64,000 nucleotides of DNA from Pseudomonas sp. MN1F (GTDB taxonomy: Bacteria > Pseudomonadota > Gammaproteobacteria > Pseudomonadales > Pseudomonadaceae). Position 1 is the stretch's first letter, and the number at the start of each line of letters is the position of its first letter. The translations under genes were made by a program, and so were the position numbers. Location: positions 124,001 to 188,000 of the forward strand of contig NZ_VZII01000014.1 in assembly GCF_009391885.1 (NCBI RefSeq), given 5' to 3'. Below the pieces are notes generated by a model. It saw only the letters and a program-made list of their open reading frames with translations. It was not told where the DNA came from and did no database searches. This document shows, piece by piece, positions 1 to 7,807 of the stretch.

Positions 1-655
1 ACAGCCCCGGTGCCTGCTGCCCGGCCAGGCCTTTGAGCTGGATCTGGCCGTGGCGGATGGTCCAGCCGGTGACGCGCAGCAACACCAAGATGGCCAGGGC
101 GGCTGCCAGCATGAACCAGGCAATGGCCGACTGGCCGTGGGGGATGACGATGGCGGCAGTCAGCAGTGGGCCGATCGCGGAACCTGTGTTGCCGCCGACC
201 TGGAAGGTCGATTGCGCAGTGCCGAAGCGCCCGCCGGAGGCCATGCGCGCCACCCGCGAGGCTTCCGGGTGGAAGGTCGCTGAACCGATGCCCACCACCG
301 CGGCGGCGAACAACAGCATTTCGTAACTATTGGCCAAAGCCAGCAGGGCGATGCCGACCAGGGTGAACAGCATGCCGGTGGGCAGCAGGTAGGGCATGGG
401 GCGCTTGTCGGTGTACATGCCGACCCAGGGTTGCAGCAACGAAGCGGTCACCTGGTAGATCAGGGCGATCCAGCCGATCTGGGCGAAGCTCAGCGAGAAG
501 TCGCGCTTGAGCATCGGGTAGATCGACGGCAGCACGGCCTGGATCAGGTCGTTGAGCAGGTGGGCGAAGGCGGCGGCACCGACGATGCGGACCAGAAAGC
601 CCTGGGGTTGATCGGCGGTGGCGGTCGGGGCCAAGGTGGCGGCAGGAGTCGTCAT
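1..655 (-). CDS. Fsr-like MFS efflux transporter, C-terminus cut by the window edge
   Basis: The reading frame starts at an ATG at 655 and stays open to the left edge, giving about 218 residues of the N-terminal half. The early part reads LLNDLIQAVLPSIYPMLK, then LLQPWVGMYTDKRPMPYL, which is the signature of the fosmidomycin-resistance (Fsr) family of 12-helix major facilitator drug exporters. I infer proton-driven efflux of a small toxic compound across the inner membrane; the natural substrate is not visible from sequence. A 12-base perfect inverted repeat lies just upstream in the leader. The gene is divergent from the DUF3303 gene. Family assignment is from memory of Fsr sequences. Confidence 0.85.
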   Translation of the reverse strand, partial: MTTPAATLAPTATADQPQGFLVRIVGAAAFAHLLNDLIQAVLPSIYPMLKRDFSLSFAQIGWIALIYQVTASLLQPWVGMYTDKRPMPYLLPTGMLFTLVGIALLALANSYEMLLFAAAVVGIGSATFHPEASRVARMASGGRFGTAQSTFQVGGNTGSAIGPLLTAAIVIPHGQSAIAWFMLAAALAILVLLRVTGWTIRHGQIQLKGLAGQQAPGL

Positions 656-683
656 GGGCGAGGCTCTTTTTCGAGTGAGGGCA

Positions 684-723
684 AGGCATTGCCCGACGGA
701 GGTTATCCAGCCGGGCAATGCCT
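684..723. repeat. Perfect 12-base inverted repeat in the fsr leader
   Basis: Arms at 684-695 (AGGCATTGCCCG) and 712-723 (CGGGCAATGCCT) are exact reverse complements around a 16-base loop. The repeat lies 29 bases upstream of the fsr-like start codon. No T tract follows on either strand, so a terminator is unlikely. It could be a regulator operator or a structured mRNA leader. Confidence 0.6.
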
Positions 724-936
724 GTCTCACGTCGAACAGGCACTCACTGTCGCGATTCGGACATTCAGTCGTCAGGGTGGCGTTGTCGATCACCAAGCGG
801 TAGAGATTCCGACAGCCAGGCGGGCAAGCGGCTGTTCATCCTGCTATGCCTAACTATGGCGCATTCACTCGCCCCAGGCCCCGGCGCCCCCGGGGCGGGT
901 GTCTGGCACAGGTGCCGAGCAACTGGGAGGTGCCAC

Positions 937-1224
937 ATGCTTTTCATCATTCAGTGGAGCATTGCCCCGGAAAACCGCAACGCCGTCATGGCCCGCTTCG
1001 CCAAGACTGGCGGCCTGCCACCCGCCGAGCTGAAGGTCCATGGCCGTTGGCATGCAGTCGGCGAGCTGCAGGGTTTTGCCGTGGTCGAAAGCAATGACCT
1101 GCAACCTGTCTTGCATTGGACGATGGACTGGAGCGACCTGGCGCACATGCAGGTCAGCCCGGCGATGACCGATGCAGAGCTGGCCCCGATACTGGTGGCC
1201 GCAGTGAACAAGATGACGCACTGA
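937..1224 (+). CDS. DUF3303 family protein
   Basis: This 95-residue cytoplasmic protein has no signal peptide or membrane helix. It opens MLFIIQWSIAPENRNAVMARF, then KTGGLPP and GRWHAVGELQGFAVVES, the conserved blocks of the DUF3303 family (small ferredoxin-like-fold proteins of unknown role). The start at 937 was chosen over longer upstream frames because GGGAGGT sits 7 bases before the ATG and the family begins exactly there. It is divergent from the fsr-like pump and has no operon partner. No function is assigned. Confidence 0.82.
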   Translation: MLFIIQWSIAPENRNAVMARFAKTGGLPPAELKVHGRWHAVGELQGFAVVESNDLQPVLHWTMDWSDLAHMQVSPAMTDAELAPILVAAVNKMTH

Positions 1225-1430
1225 GTGGCGTAGTCAGGATGGCTGGGGTGTCGTGCCTGCTCTGGCCATCCACTTCAACAGCGTGGCGCTGGGTATCGCC
1301 ACCGTTGCCGTAACGTAGCCGATAACGGCTGGCGATCAGATCGCGTCCATCCACCGGTGGGTGATCATCCGGGAGTAGGGCTGCGGGGATGATCAATGTG
1401 GGGCTCAGATTCTGATGTTGCTTCGGCCTG

Positions 1431-1496
1431 CCTCATCGCCGGAAAGCCGGCTCCCACAGGTGTTTCACGGGGCTCAATAGCGGTGATTCACCTGTG
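1431..1496. repeat. REP-like hairpin and inverted repeat downstream of the MFS gene
   Basis: At 1431-1460 lies CCTCATCGCCGG-AAAGCCGGCTCCCACAGG, which resembles the P. putida repetitive extragenic palindrome (hairpin followed by CTCC-ACAGG). A second pair of arms, CACAGGTG at 1455-1462 and CACCTGTG at 1489-1496, encloses its end. The element lies just past the stop of the MFS gene, where it may help end or stabilise the transcript. The rest of 1225-1507 shows nothing that I can identify. Confidence 0.55.
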
Positions 1497-1507
1497 AGAG
1501 CGGGTTG

Positions 1508-2677
1508 TTAAGCTGCCTTCAGCTTCTGCTCGGTAGCCTTGTTGCGCCCACCGAGCCATACCAGCAGCAACCCGGCAGCTGCCAGTACGCCACCCGCCAT
1601 CGGCACTGCGGCATAACCGAGGTCCAGGCTGATCACTGCGCCGCCCAGCGCTGCGCCAACCGCGTTACCCAGGTTGAACGCACCGACGTTGATCGACGAC
1701 GCCAGCCCGGGCGCTTCGATGGCGGCGGTCATCACCCGCATCTGCAGCGGCGGCACCACGGCGAAGGTGAACATGCCCCACACCAGCAAGGCGATGGCGG
1801 CACCGATATGGCTGCCCAGCACCAGCGGCATCAACAGCATGATCAGCGCCAGCACGCCGAGGAAGATGCGCGCCGAGCCATCCAGCGACCAGTCGGCCAG
1901 GCGGCCACCGAGGCTGTTGCCCAACGTGAAGCCAATGCCGATCAGCACCAGGCCAAGGGTGACGAAGCTGTCCGAGGCGCCGGTCAGTTGCGCCAGCACC
2001 GGCGCCACGTAGGTATACAAGGTGAACATGGCGCCAGCCCCCAGCACCGTGGTGGCCATCGCCAGCAGCACGCTGGGACGGGCGATCACCGCCAGTTCCC
2101 TGCGCACATGCGGCACGCTACCACGCTCACCCTTGGGCAGGGCGTACCACAGGGCCGCCATGGCCAGCAGGCCGAGCACCGCCGTGCCGGCGAAGGCCAT
2201 GCGCCAGCCGACCTGCTGGCCAACCCAGGTGGCCGCCGGCACACCGCCGATGTTGGCGATGGTCAGGCCCATGAACATGGTTGCCACGGCGCTGGCCTGT
2301 TTGTCCTTGGGCACGACGCTGGCGGCCACCACGGCGCCAAGGCCGAAGAAGGCGCCATGGTTGAGGCTGGTGACCAGGCGCGAGGCGAGCAGGGTGTAGT
2401 AGTCCGGTGACAGCGCCGAAAGCAGGTTGCCCAGGGTGAAGATCGCCATCAGCGCCATCAGCGCCGCGCGTTTGCCGAAGCGGCTGAACAGCAAGGTCAT
2501 GATCGGCGCGCCGACCATCACGCCGATGGCGTAGGCGGTAATCAGCATGCCAGCGCTGGGGATGCTCACGTCAACGCCTTGGGCAATCACCGGCAGCAGG
2601 CCCATCGGGGTGAATTCGGTGGTGCCGATGCCAAAGGCACCGATGGCCAGGGCGAAGAGGACGCGTCCGGCTTTCAT
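1508..2677 (-). CDS. MFS drug-type exporter (AraJ/YdhP-like, DHA1)
   Basis: A 389-residue major facilitator protein with 12 predicted helices. It starts MKAGRVLFALAIGAFGIGTTEFTPMGLLPVIA, the hallmark of the AraJ/YdhP branch of drug:H+ antiporters. The cytoplasmic loop between helices 2 and 3 reads LLFSRFGKRAALM, a variant of motif A, and helix 5 carries the GGVPAATWVGQ segment typical of exporters. The inferred role is proton-coupled export of sugars or small drugs at the inner membrane. It lies 63 bases downstream of dkgB on the same strand, so the two may be co-transcribed. Substrate unknown. Confidence 0.88.
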   Translation of the reverse strand: MKAGRVLFALAIGAFGIGTTEFTPMGLLPVIAQGVDVSIPSAGMLITAYAIGVMVGAPIMTLLFSRFGKRAALMALMAIFTLGNLLSALSPDYYTLLASRLVTSLNHGAFFGLGAVVAASVVPKDKQASAVATMFMGLTIANIGGVPAATWVGQQVGWRMAFAGTAVLGLLAMAALWYALPKGERGSVPHVRRELAVIARPSVLLAMATTVLGAGAMFTLYTYVAPVLAQLTGASDSFVTLGLVLIGIGFTLGNSLGGRLADWSLDGSARIFLGVLALIMLLMPLVLGSHIGAAIALLVWGMFTFAVVPPLQMRVMTAAIEAPGLASSINVGAFNLGNAVGAALGGAVISLDLGYAAVPMAGGVLAAAGLLLVWLGGRNKATEQKLKAA

Positions 2678-2740
2678 TGGGCTGGCTCCTGCGCGGTTGG
2701 ATGGAAGTGCGGCGGTCGGTAATCGGCGATGGACATGGCA

Positions 2741-3544
2741 TCAATCCCAGATCGGCGCCAGGCCTTCAGGGCTGACTTCGCGGCCATTGCGTTCGAGCTT
2801 GGCGATACGGGCCATGTCCTCGTCGTCCAGGCGCAGGTCGCGGGCGAGCAGGTTGCTGGCCAGGTTCTCGCGCTTGGTCGAGGACGGGATCACCGCGTAA
2901 CCCAGCTGCAGGGCCCAGGCCAGGGCAACCTGGGCGACGGTGGCCTTGTGCTTGTTGGCGATCTCGGCCAGCACCGGGTCTTTCAGCACCTTGCCGTAGG
3001 CCAGGGTCATGTAGGAGGTGACGGTGATGCCTTGCTCCTTGAGGAACGCGGTCAGCTTGGTGTTCTGCAGGTACGGGCTGAGCTCGATCTGGTTGGTGGC
3101 GATTTCGCCTTTGCCCACCACGGCGATGGCTTGCCTGGTCAGCTCGATGTTGAAGTTGGACACGCCGATCTGACGGGTCAGACCCAGCTTCCTGGCTTCG
3201 GCCAGGGCTTGCATGTATTCGGCCAGTTCGACGCCGTTGCCTGGGGCCGGCCAGTGGATCAGCAGCAGGTCGACGTAGTCGGTGCGCAGTTTCTTCAGGC
3301 TGTCGCGCAGGCTGGGGACCAGCTTGTCGGCGGCGTAGTTTTCAACCCAGATCTTGGTGGTGATGAACAGCTCGCTACGCGGCACGCCGCTTTCGGCGAT
3401 GGCCTGGCCGACGTCGGCTTCGTTCTGGTAGATCTGCGCGGTGTCGATGACGCGGTAGCCCAGTTCCAGGGCCGACTTGACCGAATCGATGACGGCTTGG
3501 CCGGTAAGGCGGAAAGTACCGAGGCCGAAGGATGGAATGCTCAT
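2741..3544 (-). CDS. dkgB: 2,5-diketo-D-gluconate reductase B (aldo/keto reductase)
   Basis: The 267-residue protein has the same length as E. coli DkgB and matches it closely along its length ([15 protein letters not shown] at the start, [11 protein letters not shown] at the end). It is an NADPH-dependent cytoplasmic aldo/keto reductase that reduces 2,5-diketogluconate and other carbonyls such as methylglyoxal. The catalytic tetrad is visible as D34, Y39, K64 and H97, and [10 protein letters not shown] near the C-terminus binds the NADPH phosphate. Short spacing to the following MFS gene suggests a shared transcript. Substrate in this organism is inferred from the family only. Confidence 0.93.
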   Translation of the reverse strand: MSIPSFGLGTFRLTGQAVIDSVKSALELGYRVIDTAQIYQNEADVGQAIAESGVPRSELFITTKIWVENYAADKLVPSLRDSLKKLRTDYVDLLLIHWPAPGNGVELAEYMQALAEARKLGLTRQIGVSNFNIELTRQAIAVVGKGEIATNQIELSPYLQNTKLTAFLKEQGITVTSYMTLAYGKVLKDPVLAEIANKHKATVAQVALAWALQLGYAVIPSSTKRENLASNLLARDLRLDDEDMARIAKLERNGREVSPEGLAPIWD

Positions 3545-3736
3545 GGATCTGCTCCTTATGAGTGAAAGGTGGACCGGACTGAGCCTAGTTGCTCGAGTGC
3601 GGTCGATCTCGAATGGGGGGCAGTGTGCGGGTTTACCTGGGATTGATTAAGACAGGGCGGAGCCAATGTCATTTGACCTGGAGTCACGAATCGGCTGTGC
3701 GCTTATGATTCTGGCAAGGGCAATTGCCCAAACGAA

Positions 3737-3760
3737 ACGGCCCGCCAAAAGGCGGGCCGT
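3737..3760 (-). terminator. Terminator after the sulfite reductase pair
   Basis: A perfect stem, ACGGCCCGCC with GGCGGGCCGT around an AAAA loop, lies 20 bases past the stop of the DUF934 gene. On the minus strand it is followed by TTTCGTTTGG, a modest T-rich tail. Confidence 0.75.
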
Positions 3761-3779
3761 GGGGCATTGCGAATGACGA

Positions 3780-4274
3780 TCAGCGGCGACGGAACAGCGG
3801 CAGCGGCTCGTCGGTGGCGCCCTGGTAGGTCACCGAGAAGTCCTTCAGGCTCTGCAGCGCGTCTTCCGGGTCCTTGTCGGCACGGATGGCGAACGCGTCG
3901 AAGCCACAGCGGGCCATGAAGAACAGCTGGTCGCGCAGCACGTCGCCGATGGCGCGCAGTTCGCCCTTGTAACCGTAGCGGTCACGCAGCAGACGCGCAT
4001 TGGAGTAGCTGCGCCCGTCGGTGAAGGCCGGGAAATTCAGGGCGATGACCTGGAAGTGCTGCACGTCATCGCCGATCTCTTCCACTTCCTGGTCGCTGTC
4101 CAGCCACACGCCCAGGCCGCCGTCGCGGGCCTTGAGCACGTGGGCATGGTCGCGCCACATCTGCAGCGGGACGATGTAGTCGTCGCAGTTGGTCAGCTCG
4201 TCGAACGAGGTGTCCTTGGGCAGCAGGTGCCAGGTTTCGTCGACGATCTGGTTGTTCTTAATGATTCGCTGCAT
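3780..4274 (-). CDS. DUF934 protein linked to sulfite reductase
   Basis: A 164-residue soluble protein of the DUF934 family. Its start overlaps the end of the upstream sulfite reductase gene by 17 bases, so the two are translationally coupled. In proteobacteria DUF934 genes almost always follow a ferredoxin-type nitrite/sulfite reductase, so a role in sulfite reduction (electron supply, assembly or regulation) is likely but unproven. The sequence shows no cysteine cluster or cofactor motif that would reveal the chemistry; the most conserved-looking block is FPAFTDGRSYSNARLLRDRYGYKGELRAIGD in the middle, typical of the family. Confidence 0.88.
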   Translation of the reverse strand: MQRIIKNNQIVDETWHLLPKDTSFDELTNCDDYIVPLQMWRDHAHVLKARDGGLGVWLDSDQEVEEIGDDVQHFQVIALNFPAFTDGRSYSNARLLRDRYGYKGELRAIGDVLRDQLFFMARCGFDAFAIRADKDPEDALQSLKDFSVTYQGATDEPLPLFRRR

Positions 4275-5910
4275 AGACGCGTTCCTTGAAAGGGTCGATG
4301 CCGATACGCTGGTAGGTGTCGATGAAACGCTCTTCCTCGGTACGTTGTTCGACGTACACGGCGATCAGCTTCTCGATCACATCAGCCATGTCACCCTGGG
4401 CGAACGACGGGCCGAGGATCTTGCCCAGGCTTGCGTCGCGCGCGGCGTTGCCGCCCAGCGATACCTGGTAGAACTCCTCGCCCTTCTTGTCCACCCCGAG
4501 GATGCCGATGTGGCCGACGTGGTGGTGGCCGCAGGCGTTCATGCAGCCAGAGATGTTCAGGTCGATCTCGCCAATGTCGAACAGGTAGTCCAGGTCGTCG
4601 AAACGGCGCTGAATGGATTCGGCGATCGGGATCGACTTGGCGTTGGCCAGCGAGCAGTAGTCACCGCCGGGGCAGCAGATGATGTCGGTCAGCAGGCCGA
4701 TGTTCGGCGTGGCGAAGCCGCTCTCGCGCAGCTCCATCCACAGCGCGTGCAGCTGGCGCTGCTCGACGTCGGCGAGGATGATGTTCTGCTCGTGGGAGGT
4801 ACGCAGGAAGCCGAAGCTGTAGCGCTCGGCGAGGTCTGCCACGGCGTCCAGCTGCTTGTCGGTCAGGTCGCCAGGGGCAACGCCGGTCGGCTTGAGCGAC
4901 AGGGTCACGGCCACGTAGCCAGGGCGCTTGTGGGCGCGAGTGTTGCGCGAGCGCCAACGGGCGAAGCCTGGGAATTCGGCGTCCTGGGCGCTGTAGTCGA
5001 CGTTGTCGAGGGCCAGGTAGTCCGGGTCGACGAAGTGGCGCGAGACGCGCTGGACTTCGGCTTCGGTCAGGGTGGTGCTGCCGCCACGCAGGTGGGCCAT
5101 TTCGGCCTCGACCTTCTCGGCGAACACTTCCGGGGTCAGTGCCTTGACCAGGATCTTGATCCGCGCCTTGTACTTGTTGTCACGGCGACCGTAACGGTTG
5201 TACACGCGCAGGATGGCGTCGAGGTAGCTGATCAGGTCCTGCCATGGCAGGAACTCGTTGATGAACGAGCCGATCACCGGGGTACGGCCCAGGCCACCAC
5301 CGACCAGCACGCGGAAGCCCAGCTCGCCAGCGGCATTGCGCACCGGCTCCAGGCCGATGTCGTGCACTTCGATGGCGGCGCGGTCTTCCTTCGAGCCGTT
5401 GATGGCAATCTTGAACTTGCGCGGCAGGTAGGCGAATTCCGGGTGGAAAGTGGTCCACTGGCGGACGATTTCGCACCATGGGCGCGGGTCGACAATTTCA
5501 TCCGCGGCAACACCGGCGAACTGGTCGGTGGTGGTGTTGCGCAGGCAGTTGCCGCTGGTCTGGATCGCGTGCATCTGCACGGTGGCCAGCTCGGCGAGGA
5601 TATCCGGGATGTCTTCCAGCGCCGGCCAGTTGAACTGCACGTTCTGGCGGGTGGAAATGTGGGCGTAGCCCTTGTCGTAGTCGCGGGCGATCTTGGCCAG
5701 GGTGCGAACCTGGGTGGCGTTCAGCTGGCCGTACGGCACGGCGACACGCAGCATCGGCGCGAAACGTTGGATATAGAGGCCGTTCTGCAGGCGCAGAGGG
5801 CGGAATTCTTCTTCGCTCAGCTCACCGGCCAGGTAGCGGCGGGTCTGATCACGGAACTGCTTGACGCGGTCCTCGATGATCCGCTGATCGTACTCGTCGT
5901 ATACGTACAT
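4258..5910 (-). CDS. cysI: Nitrite/sulfite reductase, siroheme hemoprotein
   Basis: A 550-residue assimilatory sulfite reductase that makes sulfide from sulfite in the cytoplasm for cysteine synthesis. Two ferredoxin-like halves are visible, with STRQNVQFNW and NCLRNTTTD (siroheme arginines) in the first. The 4Fe-4S/siroheme ligands are C-PGGDY-C and C-MNA-C (GCMNACGHHH) in the second. The length and lack of a flavoprotein gene nearby point to the monomeric plant/ferredoxin-type enzyme. It is coupled to DUF934 downstream. The 214-base region upstream, shared with the divergent binding-protein gene, is AT-rich around 6000-6050 and probably holds the promoters. The exact substrate, sulfite rather than nitrite, is inferred from the DUF934 context. 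Confidence 0.9.
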   Translation of the reverse strand: MYVYDEYDQRIIEDRVKQFRDQTRRYLAGELSEEEFRPLRLQNGLYIQRFAPMLRVAVPYGQLNATQVRTLAKIARDYDKGYAHISTRQNVQFNWPALEDIPDILAELATVQMHAIQTSGNCLRNTTTDQFAGVAADEIVDPRPWCEIVRQWTTFHPEFAYLPRKFKIAINGSKEDRAAIEVHDIGLEPVRNAAGELGFRVLVGGGLGRTPVIGSFINEFLPWQDLISYLDAILRVYNRYGRRDNKYKARIKILVKALTPEVFAEKVEAEMAHLRGGSTTLTEAEVQRVSRHFVDPDYLALDNVDYSAQDAEFPGFARWRSRNTRAHKRPGYVAVTLSLKPTGVAPGDLTDKQLDAVADLAERYSFGFLRTSHEQNIILADVEQRQLHALWMELRESGFATPNIGLLTDIICCPGGDYCSLANAKSIPIAESIQRRFDDLDYLFDIGEIDLNISGCMNACGHHHVGHIGILGVDKKGEEFYQVSLGGNAARDASLGKILGPSFAQGDMADVIEKLIAVYVEQRTEEERFIDTYQRIGIDPFKERVYAANH

Positions 5911-6124
5911 AAAAGTCCTGTCTCAGGCTGCATGCAGCTATTCGCGCGCACGGCCGCGCACTCCGGTTCGGAGCCGGGGAACGATAGCAGGTTGGGTTTA
6001 TGCGCTAAAGTGATGTTTTTGCATATGAAAAGAACCAAACGAACTAAGTGAGACTGACTGGCATTTGTTACCCCAAGGTGCGACGGGTTTATACTCGTTG
6101 GTTTGTTTCAAGGGGTGTATCCGC

Positions 6125-7201
6125 ATGCTCAAGGCGCTTTGCCAAAGCTTGTGCCTGAGCCTGCCGCTGGCAGCTTCCGCTCAGGCCGCTTCGGTGGTCT
6201 TTCTCAACCCTGGCCATTCGAACGAGACGTTCTGGACCAGCTACTCGCGTTTCATGCAGGCTGCCGCCGACAAGCTGGGCATGACCCTGCGGGTGGAGTA
6301 CAGCGAGCGCGATGCCACGCTGGCGATGAGCCAGGCCCGGGCGGTGCTCAAGGGCCCGCAGCGGCCAGACTACCTGGTGCTGGTCAATGAACAGTACGTG
6401 GCGCCAGAGATCATCCGCCTGTCCCGGGGCACCGGGGTCAAGCTGTTCCTGGTCAACAACGGCCTCACCGCCAGCCAGGCCAGGAGCATCCAGGCCCAGC
6501 CCGACAAGTACGGGCAGGTGCTCGGCAGCTTGACCTCCAACGACCAGCAGGCGGGCTTTCGCATGCTGCATGAAATGGTCGCCTTGCTGCCGCGTGACAA
6601 TGAGCCGATCGACCTGGTGGCCTTTGCCGGGGTCAAGACCACCCCGGCTTCGCAGTTGCGCGAGGAGGGCATGCGCCAGGCGTTGGCCGACTTCCCCCAG
6701 GTGCGCCTGCGCCAGGTGGTGTATGGCGGCTGGAACCGCGAACGCGCCTACGAGCAGGCGCAACAGTTGCTGCAGCGCTACCCGAAGGCCCGGCTGGTGT
6801 GGGCTGCCAACGACCAGATGGCCCTCGGCGCCATGCAGGCGTTCGAGGAGGCCGGGCGCAAGCCAGGGCGCGATGTGGTATTCGGTGCCATCAACAGTTC
6901 GCCGGAAGCCTTGCGCGCCCGTATCGATGGGCGCCTGGGCGTGCTGATGGGCGGGCACACCACGCTCGGTGGCTGGGCCATGGTGCTGCTGCACGACGAT
7001 GCCCACGGGTTGGAGGTGAATCGCGACGGCAAGCGTGAGCACATGCTGCCGGTGCTGCAGTCAATTGACCAGGCCAGGGCGCGGCGATGGCTGAAGCTGC
7101 TGGAACGGGACGACTACGGGGTCGATTTCCAGCATTACAGCGCCGAAGGGCGCCCGCCGAGCTACCAATACCCGTTTCTGACGTCACCCGTCGACTATTG
7201 A
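6125..7201 (+). CDS. Periplasmic substrate-binding protein, sugar-binding family
   Basis: 358 residues with an N-terminal signal peptide (MLKALCQSLCLSLPLAASAQA). The rest folds as a two-lobed type I periplasmic binding protein of the LacI/RbsB family: VVFLNPGHSNETFWTSY at the start, LVNNGLTASQ, GSLTSNDQQAG, and WAANDQMALGAMQAFEEAG near the hinge. No permease or ATPase gene adjoins it, so it may serve a distant ABC transporter or feed a sensor protein. The start at 6125 was chosen because the signal peptide begins there. A similar stand-alone protein sits beside signalling proteins in other pseudomonads, which I cannot confirm here. Confidence 0.85.
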   Translation: MLKALCQSLCLSLPLAASAQAASVVFLNPGHSNETFWTSYSRFMQAAADKLGMTLRVEYSERDATLAMSQARAVLKGPQRPDYLVLVNEQYVAPEIIRLSRGTGVKLFLVNNGLTASQARSIQAQPDKYGQVLGSLTSNDQQAGFRMLHEMVALLPRDNEPIDLVAFAGVKTTPASQLREEGMRQALADFPQVRLRQVVYGGWNRERAYEQAQQLLQRYPKARLVWAANDQMALGAMQAFEEAGRKPGRDVVFGAINSSPEALRARIDGRLGVLMGGHTTLGGWAMVLLHDDAHGLEVNRDGKREHMLPVLQSIDQARARRWLKLLERDDYGVDFQHYSAEGRPPSYQYPFLTSPVDY

Positions 7202-7286
7202 AAGACCTTGCTTGAGCGAAGGGCATTGCTCGTCTTAACTGCTGGTGGTGAAGTGCATTCCCATAACCACTACAAGAGGCAATGCA

Positions 7287-7400
7287 ATGGGAAACTCTAC
7301 CAAGGTCCGCAAAGCTGACAGCAGTGTCGATGCCTGGGCGATCCTCTGCCTGATCGTCCTGGTGGTGGTCACTGCCGTATATTGGGTCAGCCACCAGTGA
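7287..7400 (+). CDS. 37-residue single-helix membrane peptide
   Basis: ATG at 7287 is preceded by AAGAGGC at good spacing, and the frame ends with TGA at 7400. The peptide has a charged N-terminus (MGNSTKVRKADSSVDAW) followed by one hydrophobic helix (AILCLIVLVVVTAVYWVSHQ). It therefore looks like an inner-membrane miniprotein with its N-terminus in the cytoplasm. A terminator follows 30 bases later, which supports a real transcript end. I know of no function. Confidence 0.6.
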   Translation: MGNSTKVRKADSSVDAWAILCLIVLVVVTAVYWVSHQ

Positions 7401-7430
7401 CTTGAACTCAAGACCGTGATGCAGCCAGAA

Positions 7431-7462
7431 CGCCTGTGGGAGGGAATCCCGCAGGCGTTTTT
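7431..7462 (+). terminator. Intrinsic terminator after the miniprotein gene
   Basis: Stem CGCCTGTGGG / CCCGCAGGCG with a short loop, followed directly by TTTTTGTTGG on the plus strand. It also separates the convergent DUF2970 gene. Confidence 0.8.
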
Positions 7463-7479
7463 GTTGGTTTGCAGCGCGT

Positions 7480-7698
7480 TCAGCGGGCTGTGAGGTGCAG
7501 CGCCAGTTGCACCAGGCCGATCAGCACGGCAATGAACACCAGGGTAAACAGTGTACCCAGCACGATGAAGTGGCTGGCCTTGCCGTGGGTGAAATCGCGG
7601 GCGCGGTTCTTGCCGCTCTGCACGCCGAAGGCGGCGGCGAGGATGCTGTGCAGCATCTGCCAGAAGGTCGGGGGCTTGCCTTGGCTGGAATCGTCCAT
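7480..7698 (-). CDS. DUF2970 small membrane protein
   Basis: 72 residues. It opens with a polar segment ending KPPTFWQMLHSILAAAFGVQS, then RARDFTHGKASHFIVLG, then one hydrophobic helix at the C-terminus (about residues 45-68). These are the conserved blocks of the DUF2970 family, small proteobacterial inner-membrane proteins of unknown role. The start at 7698 was preferred to the in-frame ATG at 7743 because AGGAG lies just upstream and the family begins here. It is convergent with the miniprotein gene and stands alone. Confidence 0.8.
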   Translation of the reverse strand: MDDSSQGKPPTFWQMLHSILAAAFGVQSGKNRARDFTHGKASHFIVLGTLFTLVFIAVLIGLVQLALHLTAR

Positions 7699-7764
7699 GG
7701 TGGCTCCTGAAGAATCAGAGGCTATCAGGGACAGTGTAGGCAATGGGCGGGAGGTTGCCTGTGC

Positions 7765-7799
7765 CGGCCTCTTCGCGCCGAACCGCCGCGAAGAGGCCG
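7765..7799. repeat. REP-like palindrome downstream of metH
   Basis: Arms CGGCCTCTTCGCG (7765-7777) and CGCGAAGAGGCCG (7787-7799) form a 13-base perfect stem. The arm sequence is the core of the P. putida REP element. It lies 8 bases past the metH stop and probably ends or protects the metH transcript. Confidence 0.7.
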
Positions 7800-7807
7800 A
7801 CGCGGTC

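Noticed and set aside
4189..6051. A 620-codon open frame on the plus strand opposite cysI
   Set aside because: It is antisense to a sulfite reductase with all its cofactor ligands; composition is shadow-like.
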